DNA from: Pseudomonas sp. Q1-7
GTDB taxonomy: Bacteria; Pseudomonadota; Gammaproteobacteria; Pseudomonadales; Pseudomonadaceae
Assembly: GCF_028010285.1 (NCBI RefSeq)
Contig: NZ_CP116304.1
Location: forward strand, 1,938,501-2,002,500
DNA length: 64,000 nt
Reading direction: 5' to 3'
Shown here: positions 17,236 to 25,101 of the stretch, in pieces
Layout: each line of letters opens with the position of its first letter
How positions within the stretch are numbered: position 1 is the first letter of the stretch
The notes under the pieces: model-generated
What the model was told of the DNA's origin: nothing
The model's database searches: none
What the model saw: only the letters and a program-made list of their open reading frames with translations
Translations under genes and position numbers: made by a program

Positions 17236-18129
17236 CTACCCCACCTCCCGGCTCAACCAGTCGAAGAATGCCTTCACCGGTGGGTGCCGCTCCCGCCCCG
17301 GCACGCAGAGGGTGGAATAGCCCGCGCCGGCCACGCTGACGTCGGGCCGGTAAGGCACCAGCAGGCCGCTGGCGAGGCTCTCCGAGACCAGGATGGAGCT
17401 GGCCAGCACCAGGCCCTGGCCGGCGATGGCGGCTTGCAGGGCGTAGTGTTCTTCGTCGTATTCCCGCTGCGGCGCGATGTCCAGCAGGCGTTCCTCTCCC
17501 GCCGCCTGGCACCAGGCCTTCCAGCCCAGCTCAAAGAGCAGGGCGTTGTGCCAACGGAGGGTGATCAGGGTCGGCACGCGGTCGCCCAGGCCCTCGACCA
17601 GGGCCGGTGCGCCGTAGACGCCGAAGCACTCATCCAGCAGGCACTGGCTGTGCAGGCTGGGGTAGTCCCCCGTGCCATAGCGGATGACCAGGTCGACGCT
17701 GGCGTCCTGGTGCAGGTCGATCAGCGCGTTGCGGGTGTCCAGGCGCAGGTTGATCTCCGGGTGCTCGGCGTAGAAACGGCCAAGGCGCGGGATCAGCCAG
17801 AGCGCGGCGAAGGCCGGGGTGGTGGACAGCGTCAGGTTGCCGCTGCTGCGTTGCGGACGCAGTTGGTCGAGGGTCTGGGTGACGTCCAGCAGGGCGCCGT
17901 GGAGGCTGCCGAACAGGCGCTGGCCGCAGGTGGTCAGGCGCACGCTGCGGGGCAGGCGATCGAACAGCGGCACGCCCAGCCAGCTTTCCAGGCCGCGAAT
18001 CTGGTGGGACACGGCGGTCGGCGTCACCGCCAGTTCCTCGGCGGCGGCCTTGAAGCTGGACAGGCGCGCGGCGGATTCGAAGGCGCGCAGCGCGGTGAGG
18101 GGCAGGCTGGCAAACATGGAAGGCTCCAT
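17236..18129 (-). CDS. LysR-family regulator next to azoR
   Basis: A 297-residue LTTR. The HTH is at the N-terminus (LTALRAFESAARLSSFKAAAEELAVTPTAVSHQIRGLE), close to the GcvA/AmpR subgroup. The effector domain follows from about residue 90. The ATG at 18117 has GGAG 7 bases upstream and gives the shorter N-terminus MFASLPLTALRAF, so it may be the true start. It is divergent from azoR with a 126-bp shared intergenic region, the normal arrangement for an LTTR and its target. Target regulation of azoR and the SMR gene is inferred from position. Confidence 0.88.
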   Translation of the reverse strand: MEPSMFASLPLTALRAFESAARLSSFKAAAEELAVTPTAVSHQIRGLESWLGVPLFDRLPRSVRLTTCGQRLFGSLHGALLDVTQTLDQLRPQRSSGNLTLSTTPAFAALWLIPRLGRFYAEHPEINLRLDTRNALIDLHQDASVDLVIRYGTGDYPSLHSQCLLDECFGVYGAPALVEGLGDRVPTLITLRWHNALLFELGWKAWCQAAGEERLLDIAPQREYDEEHYALQAAIAGQGLVLASSILVSESLASGLLVPYRPDVSVAGAGYSTLCVPGRERHPPVKAFFDWLSREVG

Positions 18130-18150
18130 GGGTGAATTGAATTCAGTCGG

Positions 18151-18166
18151 ATGAACTAATGCTCAT
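18151..18166. promoter_or_regulatory. Possible LysR-type site between lysR and azoR
   Basis: ATGAACTAATGCTCAT has inverted arms ATGA-N8-TCAT in the short AT-richer stretch between the divergent genes. It resembles LTTR binding sites in form, but the assignment rests only on position and symmetry. Confidence 0.35.
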
Positions 18167-18255
18167 TTGTCCGGTGACGGGCGCGTGAATAGCTTGGTGC
18201 CTGAGTTTCCACCCATTCAAGTGCTTCTGGAAGCACGGTCGCCAAGGAGTTTGAG

Positions 18256-18894
18256 ATGAGCACGATTCTTTCCGTTCAAGGTAGCCCCCGTGGTGAGCGT
18301 TCCCATTCCCGCCGTTTGCAGGAGGCCTTCCTCAAGGCCTGGCAGGCGCGGGGAGAGGGCCGCCAGGTGCTGCGCCGCGAAGTGGGGCGGGTGGCCATCG
18401 CCCCCGTGACCGAAGGCTGGATCGCCGCCGCCTTCCACCCCGAAAACGAGGAACGCAGCGAGGTGATGAAGGCCGACCTGGCGCTCAGCGACCGGCTGGT
18501 GGATGAGCTGCTGGCGTCCGACCGGCTGGTGATCTCCGCGCCCATGTACAACTTCGGCGTGCCCAGCGGGGTGAAGGCCTGGGTCGATCAGGTCATGCGC
18601 GTTCGCCGCACCTTCGGCATGGACCTGAGCAATCCGGCCAATCCGTACACCCCGCTGGTGCTCGGTCGCAAGGCACTGATCATCACCACCCGTGGCGACC
18701 ACGGCTACGGCCCCGGCGGCGCCAACGCCCATATGAACCACGCCGATCCCTACCTGCGCCTGGTGCTGGGCCATATGGGCATCACCGACGTGACCGTGGT
18801 GGCGGTGGAAGACGATGAGTTCGGCGGCGAAGGCTTCCAGCAGTCCTACCAGCGTGCCGAACGCGCCCTGGCGGACCTGGCCGAAACCTTCTGA
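18256..18894 (+). CDS. azoR: FMN-dependent NADH:quinone/azo reductase AzoR
   Basis: A 212-residue flavodoxin-fold reductase that performs two-electron reduction of quinones and azo compounds in the cytoplasm. The phosphate-binding loop VQGSPRGERSHSRRL and the FMN segment SAPMYNFGVPSGVKAWVDQVMRVRRTF are characteristic. Length is typical. The ATG has AAGGAG 10 bases upstream. It is divergent from a LysR gene and 11 bp ahead of an SMR exporter, a likely two-gene operon for response to an electrophilic or cationic compound. Confidence 0.92.
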   Translation: MSTILSVQGSPRGERSHSRRLQEAFLKAWQARGEGRQVLRREVGRVAIAPVTEGWIAAAFHPENEERSEVMKADLALSDRLVDELLASDRLVISAPMYNFGVPSGVKAWVDQVMRVRRTFGMDLSNPANPYTPLVLGRKALIITTRGDHGYGPGGANAHMNHADPYLRLVLGHMGITDVTVVAVEDDEFGGEGFQQSYQRAERALADLAETF

Positions 18895-18905
18895 GGCGCG
18901 CGGCC

Positions 18906-19211
18906 ATGGCCTGGATATTCCTGCTGGTGGCGGCCGTCTTCGAGGTGCTGTTCGCCATGGGCATGAAGTACGCCGACGGCTTCACCCGGCCCTGGCCCAG
19001 CCTGCTGGTCGTCGTGGCCGCGGTGGCCGGGATCGGGTTCCTGACCCTGTCCATGCGCGTGCTGCCGGTGAGCATCGCCTACCCCATCTGGACCGCCATC
19101 GGCACCCTGGGCACGGTGCTGCTGGGGTACCTCCTGCTGGGCGAGGCGCTGACGCCGGCCAAGCTGGTGTCGGTGGTGTTGATCATCATCGGGGTGGCGG
19201 GGCTGAGGTAG
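18906..19211 (+). CDS. SMR-family small multidrug/guanidinium-type exporter
   Basis: A 101-residue protein with four hydrophobic helices. MAWIFLLVAAVFEVLFAMGMKYADGFTRP carries the conserved membrane Glu at residue 13. It continues with VSIAYPIWTAIGTLGTVLLGYLLLGEALTPAKL. It is nearest in outline to the SugE/EmrE group. It follows azoR by 11 bp and is likely co-transcribed. Substrate is unknown: SMR proteins close to each other in sequence export quaternary ammonium compounds or guanidinium. Confidence 0.85.
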   Translation: MAWIFLLVAAVFEVLFAMGMKYADGFTRPWPSLLVVVAAVAGIGFLTLSMRVLPVSIAYPIWTAIGTLGTVLLGYLLLGEALTPAKLVSVVLIIIGVAGLR

Positions 19212-19222
19212 GGCTTTCTTGC

Positions 19223-19346
19223 AGGGGCGAATTCATTCGCCAAGGACAGCGCGGCTGTCCCGTAGGGTGGATGGCGCTCTTTTCATCCACCATCGGCGTC
19301 CAGTCGAGCCCCTTATGGTGGACCGATGAAGCGTGGTCCACCCTAC
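19223..19346. repeat. Two adjoining palindromic repeats
   Basis: 19223-19261 is a GGGGCGAATTCATTCGCC half-element with a GACAGCGCGGCTGTC hairpin. 19262-19346 is an inverted repeat of the GTAGGGTGGA family, with GTAGGGTGGATGGCGC and TTTTCATCCACC at the left and TGGTGGACCGATGAAGC and GTGGTCCACCCTAC at the right. It lies between the convergent SMR gene and the PBP-like gene. Confidence 0.85.
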
Positions 19347-19364
19347 GAAAGGCCGTCGGCGTGT

Positions 19365-22300
19365 TTACCTCCGGCTCACCTGCACCGCCGGGGCCGGGTC
19401 CTGGCACTGGGTGCTGAGGCCCGGGACGAGGTAGGGCTGGAGGATCGGCGCCATGCCCTTGAGCACCTGCACCGGCAGGGCCGAGGTGAAGCTGAACTTG
19501 TCCGACTGGCTGCCTTCGACGAAGGCAGTGAGGGTGCCGAAATGGCGCGGGCCCAGGTAGAAGACAAAGGTGGCGGTGCGGTTCAGCGCCTTGGAGCTCT
19601 TCACTGTGCCCCAGCGGGTCACGGTCTGGATGCGGTTGTCGCCGGTGCCGGTCTTGCCGCCCAGCACCAGCGGCTGGCCGTTGGGCAGGGTGAAGCTGCC
19701 CTGCAGGCGTCTTGCCGTGCCGCCTTCCACCACCTGGGAGAGGGCGTCGCGCAGGGCGGCGGCGACTTCCGAGGTCATCACCCGCTTGCCTTCGCCAGTC
19801 TGGTGGCCCACCAGGGTTTCGTAGGGCGTGTCGGCGGCGAAGTGCAGCTGGTCGATGCGCAGGGTGGACTGGCGCACGCCGTCGTTGAGGATGATGCCCA
19901 TGAGTTCGGCCAGCGCCGCCGGGCGGTCGCCGGAACTGCCGAGGGCGGTGGCCAGGGACGGCACCAGGTGGTCGAAGGGGTAGCCCAGGCGCTTCCAGTG
20001 CTCGTGGATATCGAGGAAGGCTTCCACCTCCATCATGATGCGGATGCGCTTGTCGCGGGCGTACTTGCGCTTGGATTTGAACAGCCAGCCGTAGACTTCG
20101 CGGCGCTCGTCGCCACTGGCTTCCACGGCGTCGCGGAAGCTGGCGTCGGGGTTCTGCTGCAGGTAGCCGAGCAGCCAGAGTTCCAGCGGGTGCACGCGGG
20201 CGATGTAGCCCTGGTCGTTGAGGTTGAAGGCACCCGGTCCGTAACGCCTGTAGAGGTCCTCGATGCGTTTGTCGGTCAGCGGCGGATTGGCCTTGGGCAC
20301 CCGCTCGCGCATGAAGGCGGCGAAGGTGGCGATGTCGGCCTGGGGCTGCAGGTAGCGGTGAATGGCGGCCATGCGCGCGCCCCAGGGGTTGAGGCCGTCG
20401 AGGAAGGTCGACATGCGCTGCTCGGCGTCCTTGCCCTGGTACTTCTTCCAGAAACGGCGCAGGTAGGTCTGGCTCTCGCGGGACACGAACAGGTCCAGAT
20501 AACCCTGGCGGCGCGGGTCCTTGTCGTCGGACAGCAACTGCATCTTGCCGCCGTCGGGGCGGTACATGTCGTGCCGCACCACGTCGCGCAGCAGGCGCAC
20601 GAAAGGCAGGTTGATGGACTCGCGCAGGGCATCGCGCAGGGTCGGCCGGCGACCGTTGTCCTCCTTGCGGAAGTTGTTGAAGGTGTGCAGCCCGCCGCCG
20701 GTGAAGAAGCTTTCGTAGGGGCTGGCGGAGTAGGTGCGGTCCAGGGCGGCCTGGAGCATGGCGTCGAGGTTGCGGTCCCTGGTCTGGATCAGGTAGTCGA
20801 TGGCCCAGCGGCTGATGAAGTCCAGCGGGTCCACCGGCACCTTCTTCAATTCCGCCGCGCTCATGCCGGCATAACGCTTGTGCAGGGTGGCGACGTCTTC
20901 CAGGTAGGTGGCCAGTACGCGCAGCTTGGCGGTGGAGCCCAGTTCCAGCTTGCTGCCTTCGTTGATGTCGAAGGGCTGGTCGGTGTTGTCGGTCTGTACT
21001 CGCACGCGATTGCCGGACGGCGTGCGTTCGAAGAGGGTGAAGCTGTAGCGTACCTCGCGGGTCTTTTCCGGCGACAGCAGGCGTTCGCCGTAGAGCCCCA
21101 CCTGTTCGGCGACGGCCGGGTCGGCCAGTTCCCGCAGGTAATCGGTGACGGCGTTTTGCAGTTCGCTGTGCAGGGTGCTGCTGGCGGTCAGGTCGAGGCG
21201 GTCGAGGTCATAGAACGGCATCTTCAGCAGGCCGGAGAGGCGGCTGCGGGCGACGCTGATGCCCTTGTTGGCTTCCACCGCCTGGATCGCCGGTTCTTCC
21301 ACCCAGTCGCGGAAGCGCAGCCGCGCGCCGAGGGCCGCGTCGCGCAGCGGCGTATCGATCATGCCGGCGTTGGCCAGAACGCGGATATGGCTGTCGGTGA
21401 GGGTGTTCAGCTCTTCATGGGCGTTGGTCAGGTAATAGGAAGGACGCCGCTGGGCGATGAACAGCGAGAGCACCTGGCGCATGGCCAGGCCGCGCTCGGC
21501 CAGGTCGCCATCCTGGCTCGCCAGGGCCTGGTTGACCCGGTTGAAGTCGGCGCCGTACCAGACCCGCAGGCCGTCGGCGATACCGTGCACCTCGCCATGC
21601 CCCGGCGCTGCCGAGAGCGGCACGCTGTTCAGGTAGTCCGTGACGATGCGTTCGCGGGCGGGCAGGGTTTCCGGTCCGTTCTGATAGGCGCGGATGCTGG
21701 CGGAGACCATCTGGCGGATTTTCTCGCCGGCCGAGGCGGTTCGGCCGAAGGGCGAGTGACGGTACTTTTCCAGCTGGGTGGCCAGGGTGCTGCCGCCAGC
21801 CGACTGGCCGTCCAGGTCGATGGCCTTGCCGACCTGGGTCAGCGCCGCCTTGGAGAAGCGCGGCCAGTCCACCGCCGGGTTGGCCAGGGGTTCGTTGTGG
21901 TCCAGCAGCTTGCGGTTCTCGATGAACAACAGGCTGTTGACCAGCAGCGGCGGGATGCTGGCGAAATCCGCGTAGCGCTGCTGCGGATAGCTGAACTCGT
22001 AGAAGGGCTGGCCGCGGCAGTCGCAGATGCTGATGCCGGCCTGGATCTTCTCCCGGTAGGGCGGAAACAGGCCGTGCTCGGTGTAGTTGATCAATGCCGG
22101 GGAAAAGCGCGCCTGCCGCTGGATCTCGTAGCCACGCTTTTCCAGGCGGTCGAGCATCTGCGGTAGGTAGACGTAACCCAGGCGGCGGTCGAACGGGCCG
22201 TCGCCGGGATAGCGGATGGCTTTGCTCGGGCCTTCCCCCAGGCGGTAGCTGAGGGTGGCCGCATAGCGGCTCAGTTCCCGCGCCTGGAAGCGCGAAGTCT

Positions 22301-22469
22301 GCATTTCATGGGTGATGGCGGCGGCGACGATGCCGCCGGTCACCAGGAACACGCTCCAGAACAGGAGACGGTGTCTGCGGCGGGGACTTTTCGGCGGAAC
22401 AGCGGGGCCATTGAGATGACCTTGGGGTACCTCGTTCCTGGCTTCGTCGGATTGCCATATTGCGCCCAT
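19365..22469 (-). CDS. PBP-like protein with GT51 transglycosylase and transpeptidase domains
   Basis: A 1034-residue class A PBP-like envelope protein. A basic N-terminus and one membrane anchor (about 34-52, LLFWSVFLVTGGIVAAAI) precede a GT51-like domain (about 150-320) and a penicillin-binding transpeptidase domain (about 500-1000). The transpeptidase triad is readable: STAK with Ser512 and Lys515, S-I-N in RESINLPFVRLL, and KTG at 939-941 (GGKTGTGDNR). The GT51 part is divergent: the normal ED-x-x-F-x-x-H appears as FIENRKLLDHNEP, GGST-x-x-QQL as GGSTLATQLEK, and the ILE-x-YLN motif as IVTDYLN. Length is above the usual 750-850 residues. It is not a standard PBP1a, 1b or 1c. It may be a specialised or partly inactive peptidoglycan synthase. 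It is a single gene with no strong ribosome site at the chosen ATG. Confidence 0.8.
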   Translation of the reverse strand: MGAIWQSDEARNEVPQGHLNGPAVPPKSPRRRHRLLFWSVFLVTGGIVAAAITHEMQTSRFQARELSRYAATLSYRLGEGPSKAIRYPGDGPFDRRLGYVYLPQMLDRLEKRGYEIQRQARFSPALINYTEHGLFPPYREKIQAGISICDCRGQPFYEFSYPQQRYADFASIPPLLVNSLLFIENRKLLDHNEPLANPAVDWPRFSKAALTQVGKAIDLDGQSAGGSTLATQLEKYRHSPFGRTASAGEKIRQMVSASIRAYQNGPETLPARERIVTDYLNSVPLSAAPGHGEVHGIADGLRVWYGADFNRVNQALASQDGDLAERGLAMRQVLSLFIAQRRPSYYLTNAHEELNTLTDSHIRVLANAGMIDTPLRDAALGARLRFRDWVEEPAIQAVEANKGISVARSRLSGLLKMPFYDLDRLDLTASSTLHSELQNAVTDYLRELADPAVAEQVGLYGERLLSPEKTREVRYSFTLFERTPSGNRVRVQTDNTDQPFDINEGSKLELGSTAKLRVLATYLEDVATLHKRYAGMSAAELKKVPVDPLDFISRWAIDYLIQTRDRNLDAMLQAALDRTYSASPYESFFTGGGLHTFNNFRKEDNGRRPTLRDALRESINLPFVRLLRDVVRHDMYRPDGGKMQLLSDDKDPRRQGYLDLFVSRESQTYLRRFWKKYQGKDAEQRMSTFLDGLNPWGARMAAIHRYLQPQADIATFAAFMRERVPKANPPLTDKRIEDLYRRYGPGAFNLNDQGYIARVHPLELWLLGYLQQNPDASFRDAVEASGDERREVYGWLFKSKRKYARDKRIRIMMEVEAFLDIHEHWKRLGYPFDHLVPSLATALGSSGDRPAALAELMGIILNDGVRQSTLRIDQLHFAADTPYETLVGHQTGEGKRVMTSEVAAALRDALSQVVEGGTARRLQGSFTLPNGQPLVLGGKTGTGDNRIQTVTRWGTVKSSKALNRTATFVFYLGPRHFGTLTAFVEGSQSDKFSFTSALPVQVLKGMAPILQPYLVPGLSTQCQDPAPAVQVSRR

Positions 22470-22846
22470 AGTCCACCGGCCTGGCCTGTCACCGCTCTTG
22501 CTTGCAATCTTAGTAGGTCGCTAGCGGGCTGCATGGCGAAGTGGCGGCAAAACAGGCGCCAATCAATGGCAGGCGACAATCGGAAGCAACTGCGCCACAA
22601 CCGGCGCGCCAGACGCTCTGGCCTGCACCCGCGCGGTGCGCGAACGTCGCCGCGAAAGCCGCCGCCTGGCCACTGATCGGGTCATCCGGCGAGCGGTCCT
22701 GGAGGCAAGGGAGCCGCCGCCCGTGGGACGTTGACAGCGTGCCGGGCAATGGCCGGTGGCTGGTCCGAGGCGATTGTCCGGTCGGGAATGTCCCGCAAGC
22801 GACTAGGCTGAAACCATCCGCCTTTTACGCCGTGGAGGTTATCGTC
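22470..22846. other. Intergenic region without a supported gene
   Basis: A 377-bp gap between the divergent PBP-like and VOC genes. It must hold both promoters. I see no credible small ORF, terminator or recognised repeat; the ORFs here have no ribosome site or family likeness. Confidence 0.5.
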
Positions 22847-23254
22847 ATGGCCGGTTCCACCGTAATTGCCTGCCTGCGCTACCGCGATGCGCCCGCCGCC
22901 ATTACCTGGTTGTGCACCAGTTTCGGCTTTGTCGAGCGCCTGGTGGTGGCGGAAAAGGACGGCGGCATCGCCCATGCCCAGCTCAGCCTGGGCACCGGCA
23001 TGGTCATGCTCGGCTCGGTGCGGGACAACGACTACGGCCGGTTGCTGCGCCAGCCCGACGAAACCGGTGGGCTCGGCACCCAGGGCCTCTATCTGGTGGT
23101 GGAAGACGTCGATGCCGTGTATGCCCGCGCCGTCGCCGCGGGCGCTGTCATCGTGCTGCCATTGAAGGACGAGGACTACGGTGGCCGTGGCTTCACCTGC
23201 CGCGACCCCGAAGGCCACCTGTGGAGCATCGGCTCCTACGATCCCTGGACGTGA
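22847..23254 (+). CDS. VOC (glyoxalase/bleomycin-resistance fold) protein
   Basis: A 135-residue protein of the VOC superfamily. It has the PhnB/YdeN-like pattern of one fold duplicated: VIACLRYRDAPAAITWLCTSFGFVE at the start and DYGGRGFTCRDPEGHLWSIGSY at the end. The start at 22847 has GGAGG 8 bases upstream; longer in-frame extensions are not homologous. It is 77 bp upstream of an aldo/keto reductase on the same strand, possibly an operon. Enzyme activity cannot be deduced; members include glyoxalases, dioxygenases and antibiotic-binding proteins. Confidence 0.85.
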   Translation: MAGSTVIACLRYRDAPAAITWLCTSFGFVERLVVAEKDGGIAHAQLSLGTGMVMLGSVRDNDYGRLLRQPDETGGLGTQGLYLVVEDVDAVYARAVAAGAVIVLPLKDEDYGGRGFTCRDPEGHLWSIGSYDPWT

Positions 23255-23331
23255 GCCGCCCCGGGCATTGCCCGAATATTCCACTCCAACTGCCGGCATC
23301 CCGACTGAACGGACTTTCCGAGGACTACGCC

Positions 23332-24153
23332 ATGCCATACATCACCTTCCCCGACGGCACCCGGGTGCCCGCCATCGGCCAGGGCACCTGGCACATGGGT
23401 GAGCAGCCGGGGCAGCGCAGGCGCGAAGTCGCCGCGCTGCGCCAGGGGCTGGAACTGGGGCTGAAACTCATCGATACCGCCGAGATGTACGCCGAAGGCG
23501 GCGCCGAGGCGGTGGTGGGTGAGGCCATCGCAGGCCTGCGCGAGCAGGTCTTCCTGGTCAGCAAGGTCTACCCCTGGAACGCCAGCCGCCAGGGCACCGC
23601 CCAGGCTTGCGAGCGCAGCCTCAAGCGCCTGGGCACCGACCATCTCGACCTCTACCTGCTGCACTGGCGTGGAGAGTATCCGCTGGCGGAGACGGTGGAA
23701 GCCTTCGAGCGCCTGCGCGAACAGGGCAAGATCGCCCGCTGGGGCGTGTCCAACCTGGACCTCGACGACCTCCACGAACTGCCTGCCGGTTGCGCCGCCA
23801 ACCAGGTGCTCTACAACCCCGAGGCGCGGGGCATCGAGTTCGATCTGCTGCCCTTCCAGCAACGGCAGGGCATGCCACTCATGGCCTATTGCCCGGTGGG
23901 GCAGGGCGGCAAGCTGCTGCGCAACGCGGCGATAGCCGAGGTCGCCCGCCGCCACGATGCCAGCCCCGCTCAGGTGGCCCTGGCCTGGGCGTTGCGCCAG
24001 GAGGGGGTGATGGTCATTCCCAAGGCGGTCGACCCGCTGCACCTGACGCAGAACGCCGACGCTCATCGCTTGCGACTCGGCGCCGATGACCTCGCGCTGA
24101 TCGACCACAGCTTCCCGCCGCCCCGGCGCAAGCGGCCGTTGCAGATGGTGTGA
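23332..24153 (+). CDS. Aldo/keto reductase
   Basis: A 273-residue NADPH-dependent carbonyl reductase with a TIM-barrel fold. The catalytic tetrad is present: Asp48 and Tyr53 (LIDTAEMYAEGG), Lys78 (FLVSKVYPWN) and His111 (LYLLHWRGE). The cofactor segment is VMVIPKAVDPLHL. The ATG at 23332 is chosen for the family N-terminus MPYITFPDGTRVPAIGQGTW and a CCGAGGA site. It probably forms a pair with the VOC gene, consistent with detoxification of reactive carbonyls. Specific substrate unknown. Confidence 0.92.
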   Translation: MPYITFPDGTRVPAIGQGTWHMGEQPGQRRREVAALRQGLELGLKLIDTAEMYAEGGAEAVVGEAIAGLREQVFLVSKVYPWNASRQGTAQACERSLKRLGTDHLDLYLLHWRGEYPLAETVEAFERLREQGKIARWGVSNLDLDDLHELPAGCAANQVLYNPEARGIEFDLLPFQQRQGMPLMAYCPVGQGGKLLRNAAIAEVARRHDASPAQVALAWALRQEGVMVIPKAVDPLHLTQNADAHRLRLGADDLALIDHSFPPPRRKRPLQMV

Positions 24154-24318
24154 GGTGCGGGGTGGGCAATGCGTCACCTGTCCCCCCCGGCGATGTGCTT
24201 GGCTCCGCTTCACCTATTCTGCGTACTGCCTGATGGCAGGATAAACCCTCGGGTAAGTTTCCTATTGTCCGACAGCTCTCATAGACTCTTGCCCACGTCT
24301 TTCCAGGGAATGGCTTTG

Positions 24319-25101
24319 ATGAAACCTACGTTGTATGCGGTTTTGGGGGTGTTGGGACTGTGTTCGATCGCCCGCGCGGAAGCGCCGCTTGACCAGGAGC
24401 CACTGCTGGCTGTCACCGCCGCGACGGCTGCCAGCGCCGGCAGTGAGGCCCGTGGCGTGCTGCGGGCCCGCAACCAGGCGGTGCTGGCCAGCGAACTGGC
24501 CGGGCGCATCGTTGAAATGCCCTATGCCGAGGGCCAGGCCTTCAAAAAGGGCGAGGTGCTGGTGCGCTTCGACTGCAGCGCCTACCAGGCCCAGTTGAAC
24601 GCCGCCAATGCCGCCGTGCGCGCCGCCCGCGAGGAACTGAAGAACAAGCAGCAACTGGCCGCCCTCAACTCGGTGGGCCGCTTCGAGGTGGCCCTGGCCG
24701 AGGCGCGCCAGGCGCAGTCCCAGGCCGAGGCGCAGGTCTATCAGGTGCAGGTGCAGCGCTGCCAGGTGAAGGCGCCTTTCGACGGCCAGGTGGTGGCGCG
24801 CAAGGTGCAGCCCCATGAAAGTGTCGCCAGCGGCGCGCCGCTGCTGGACGTGGTGGACAACCGCACCCTGGAGATCCATCTGCTGGTGCCGTCGCGCTGG
24901 CTGAGCCGGATCAAACCTGACCAGGCCTTCGAGTTCATCCCCGATGAAACCGGCGAACCGCTGCGCGCCGTGGTCAAGCGCCTGGGGGCGCGGATCGACG
25001 AAGGCAGCCAGACCCTCCTGCTGATCGGCGGATTGCCGGCCGAAGCCACTGGCTTGCTGGCCGGCATGAGTGGCACCGCGCACTTCCCGGAGACGCCATG
25101 A
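24319..25101 (+). CDS. Periplasmic adaptor of HlyD/RND type
   Basis: A 260-residue adaptor protein. A Sec signal peptide (about 1-20, MKPTLYAVLGVLGLCSIARA) precedes a barrel-sandwich (lipoyl-like) domain split around a coiled-coil hairpin: ARNQAVLASELAGRIVEMPYAEGQ before it and CQVKAPFDGQVVARKVQPHE after it. The second of two ATGs (24319) has AGGGA at good spacing and gives the cleaner signal peptide. It overlaps the next gene by 4 bp (ATGA). It is shorter than classical HlyD and has no membrane anchor. It is first of three adaptor-type genes; with the TolC homologue at 40364 it suggests an envelope-spanning exporter. The substrate is inferred, not seen. Confidence 0.88.
   Translation: MKPTLYAVLGVLGLCSIARAEAPLDQEPLLAVTAATAASAGSEARGVLRARNQAVLASELAGRIVEMPYAEGQAFKKGEVLVRFDCSAYQAQLNAANAAVRAAREELKNKQQLAALNSVGRFEVALAEARQAQSQAEAQVYQVQVQRCQVKAPFDGQVVARKVQPHESVASGAPLLDVVDNRTLEIHLLVPSRWLSRIKPDQAFEFIPDETGEPLRAVVKRLGARIDEGSQTLLLIGGLPAEATGLLAGMSGTAHFPETP

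Noticed and set aside
17194-18135. 313-residue plus-strand frame opposite the LysR gene
   Set aside because: Composition is that of a GC-driven shadow, and the minus-strand LysR protein is clearly the coding frame.
19326-22166. 946-residue open frame on the plus strand opposite the PBP-like gene
   Set aside because: Shadow of the real gene caused by high GC third positions; its translation is low-complexity Val/Gly/Gln-rich without family motifs. The minus-strand product has clear GT51 and transpeptidase marks.
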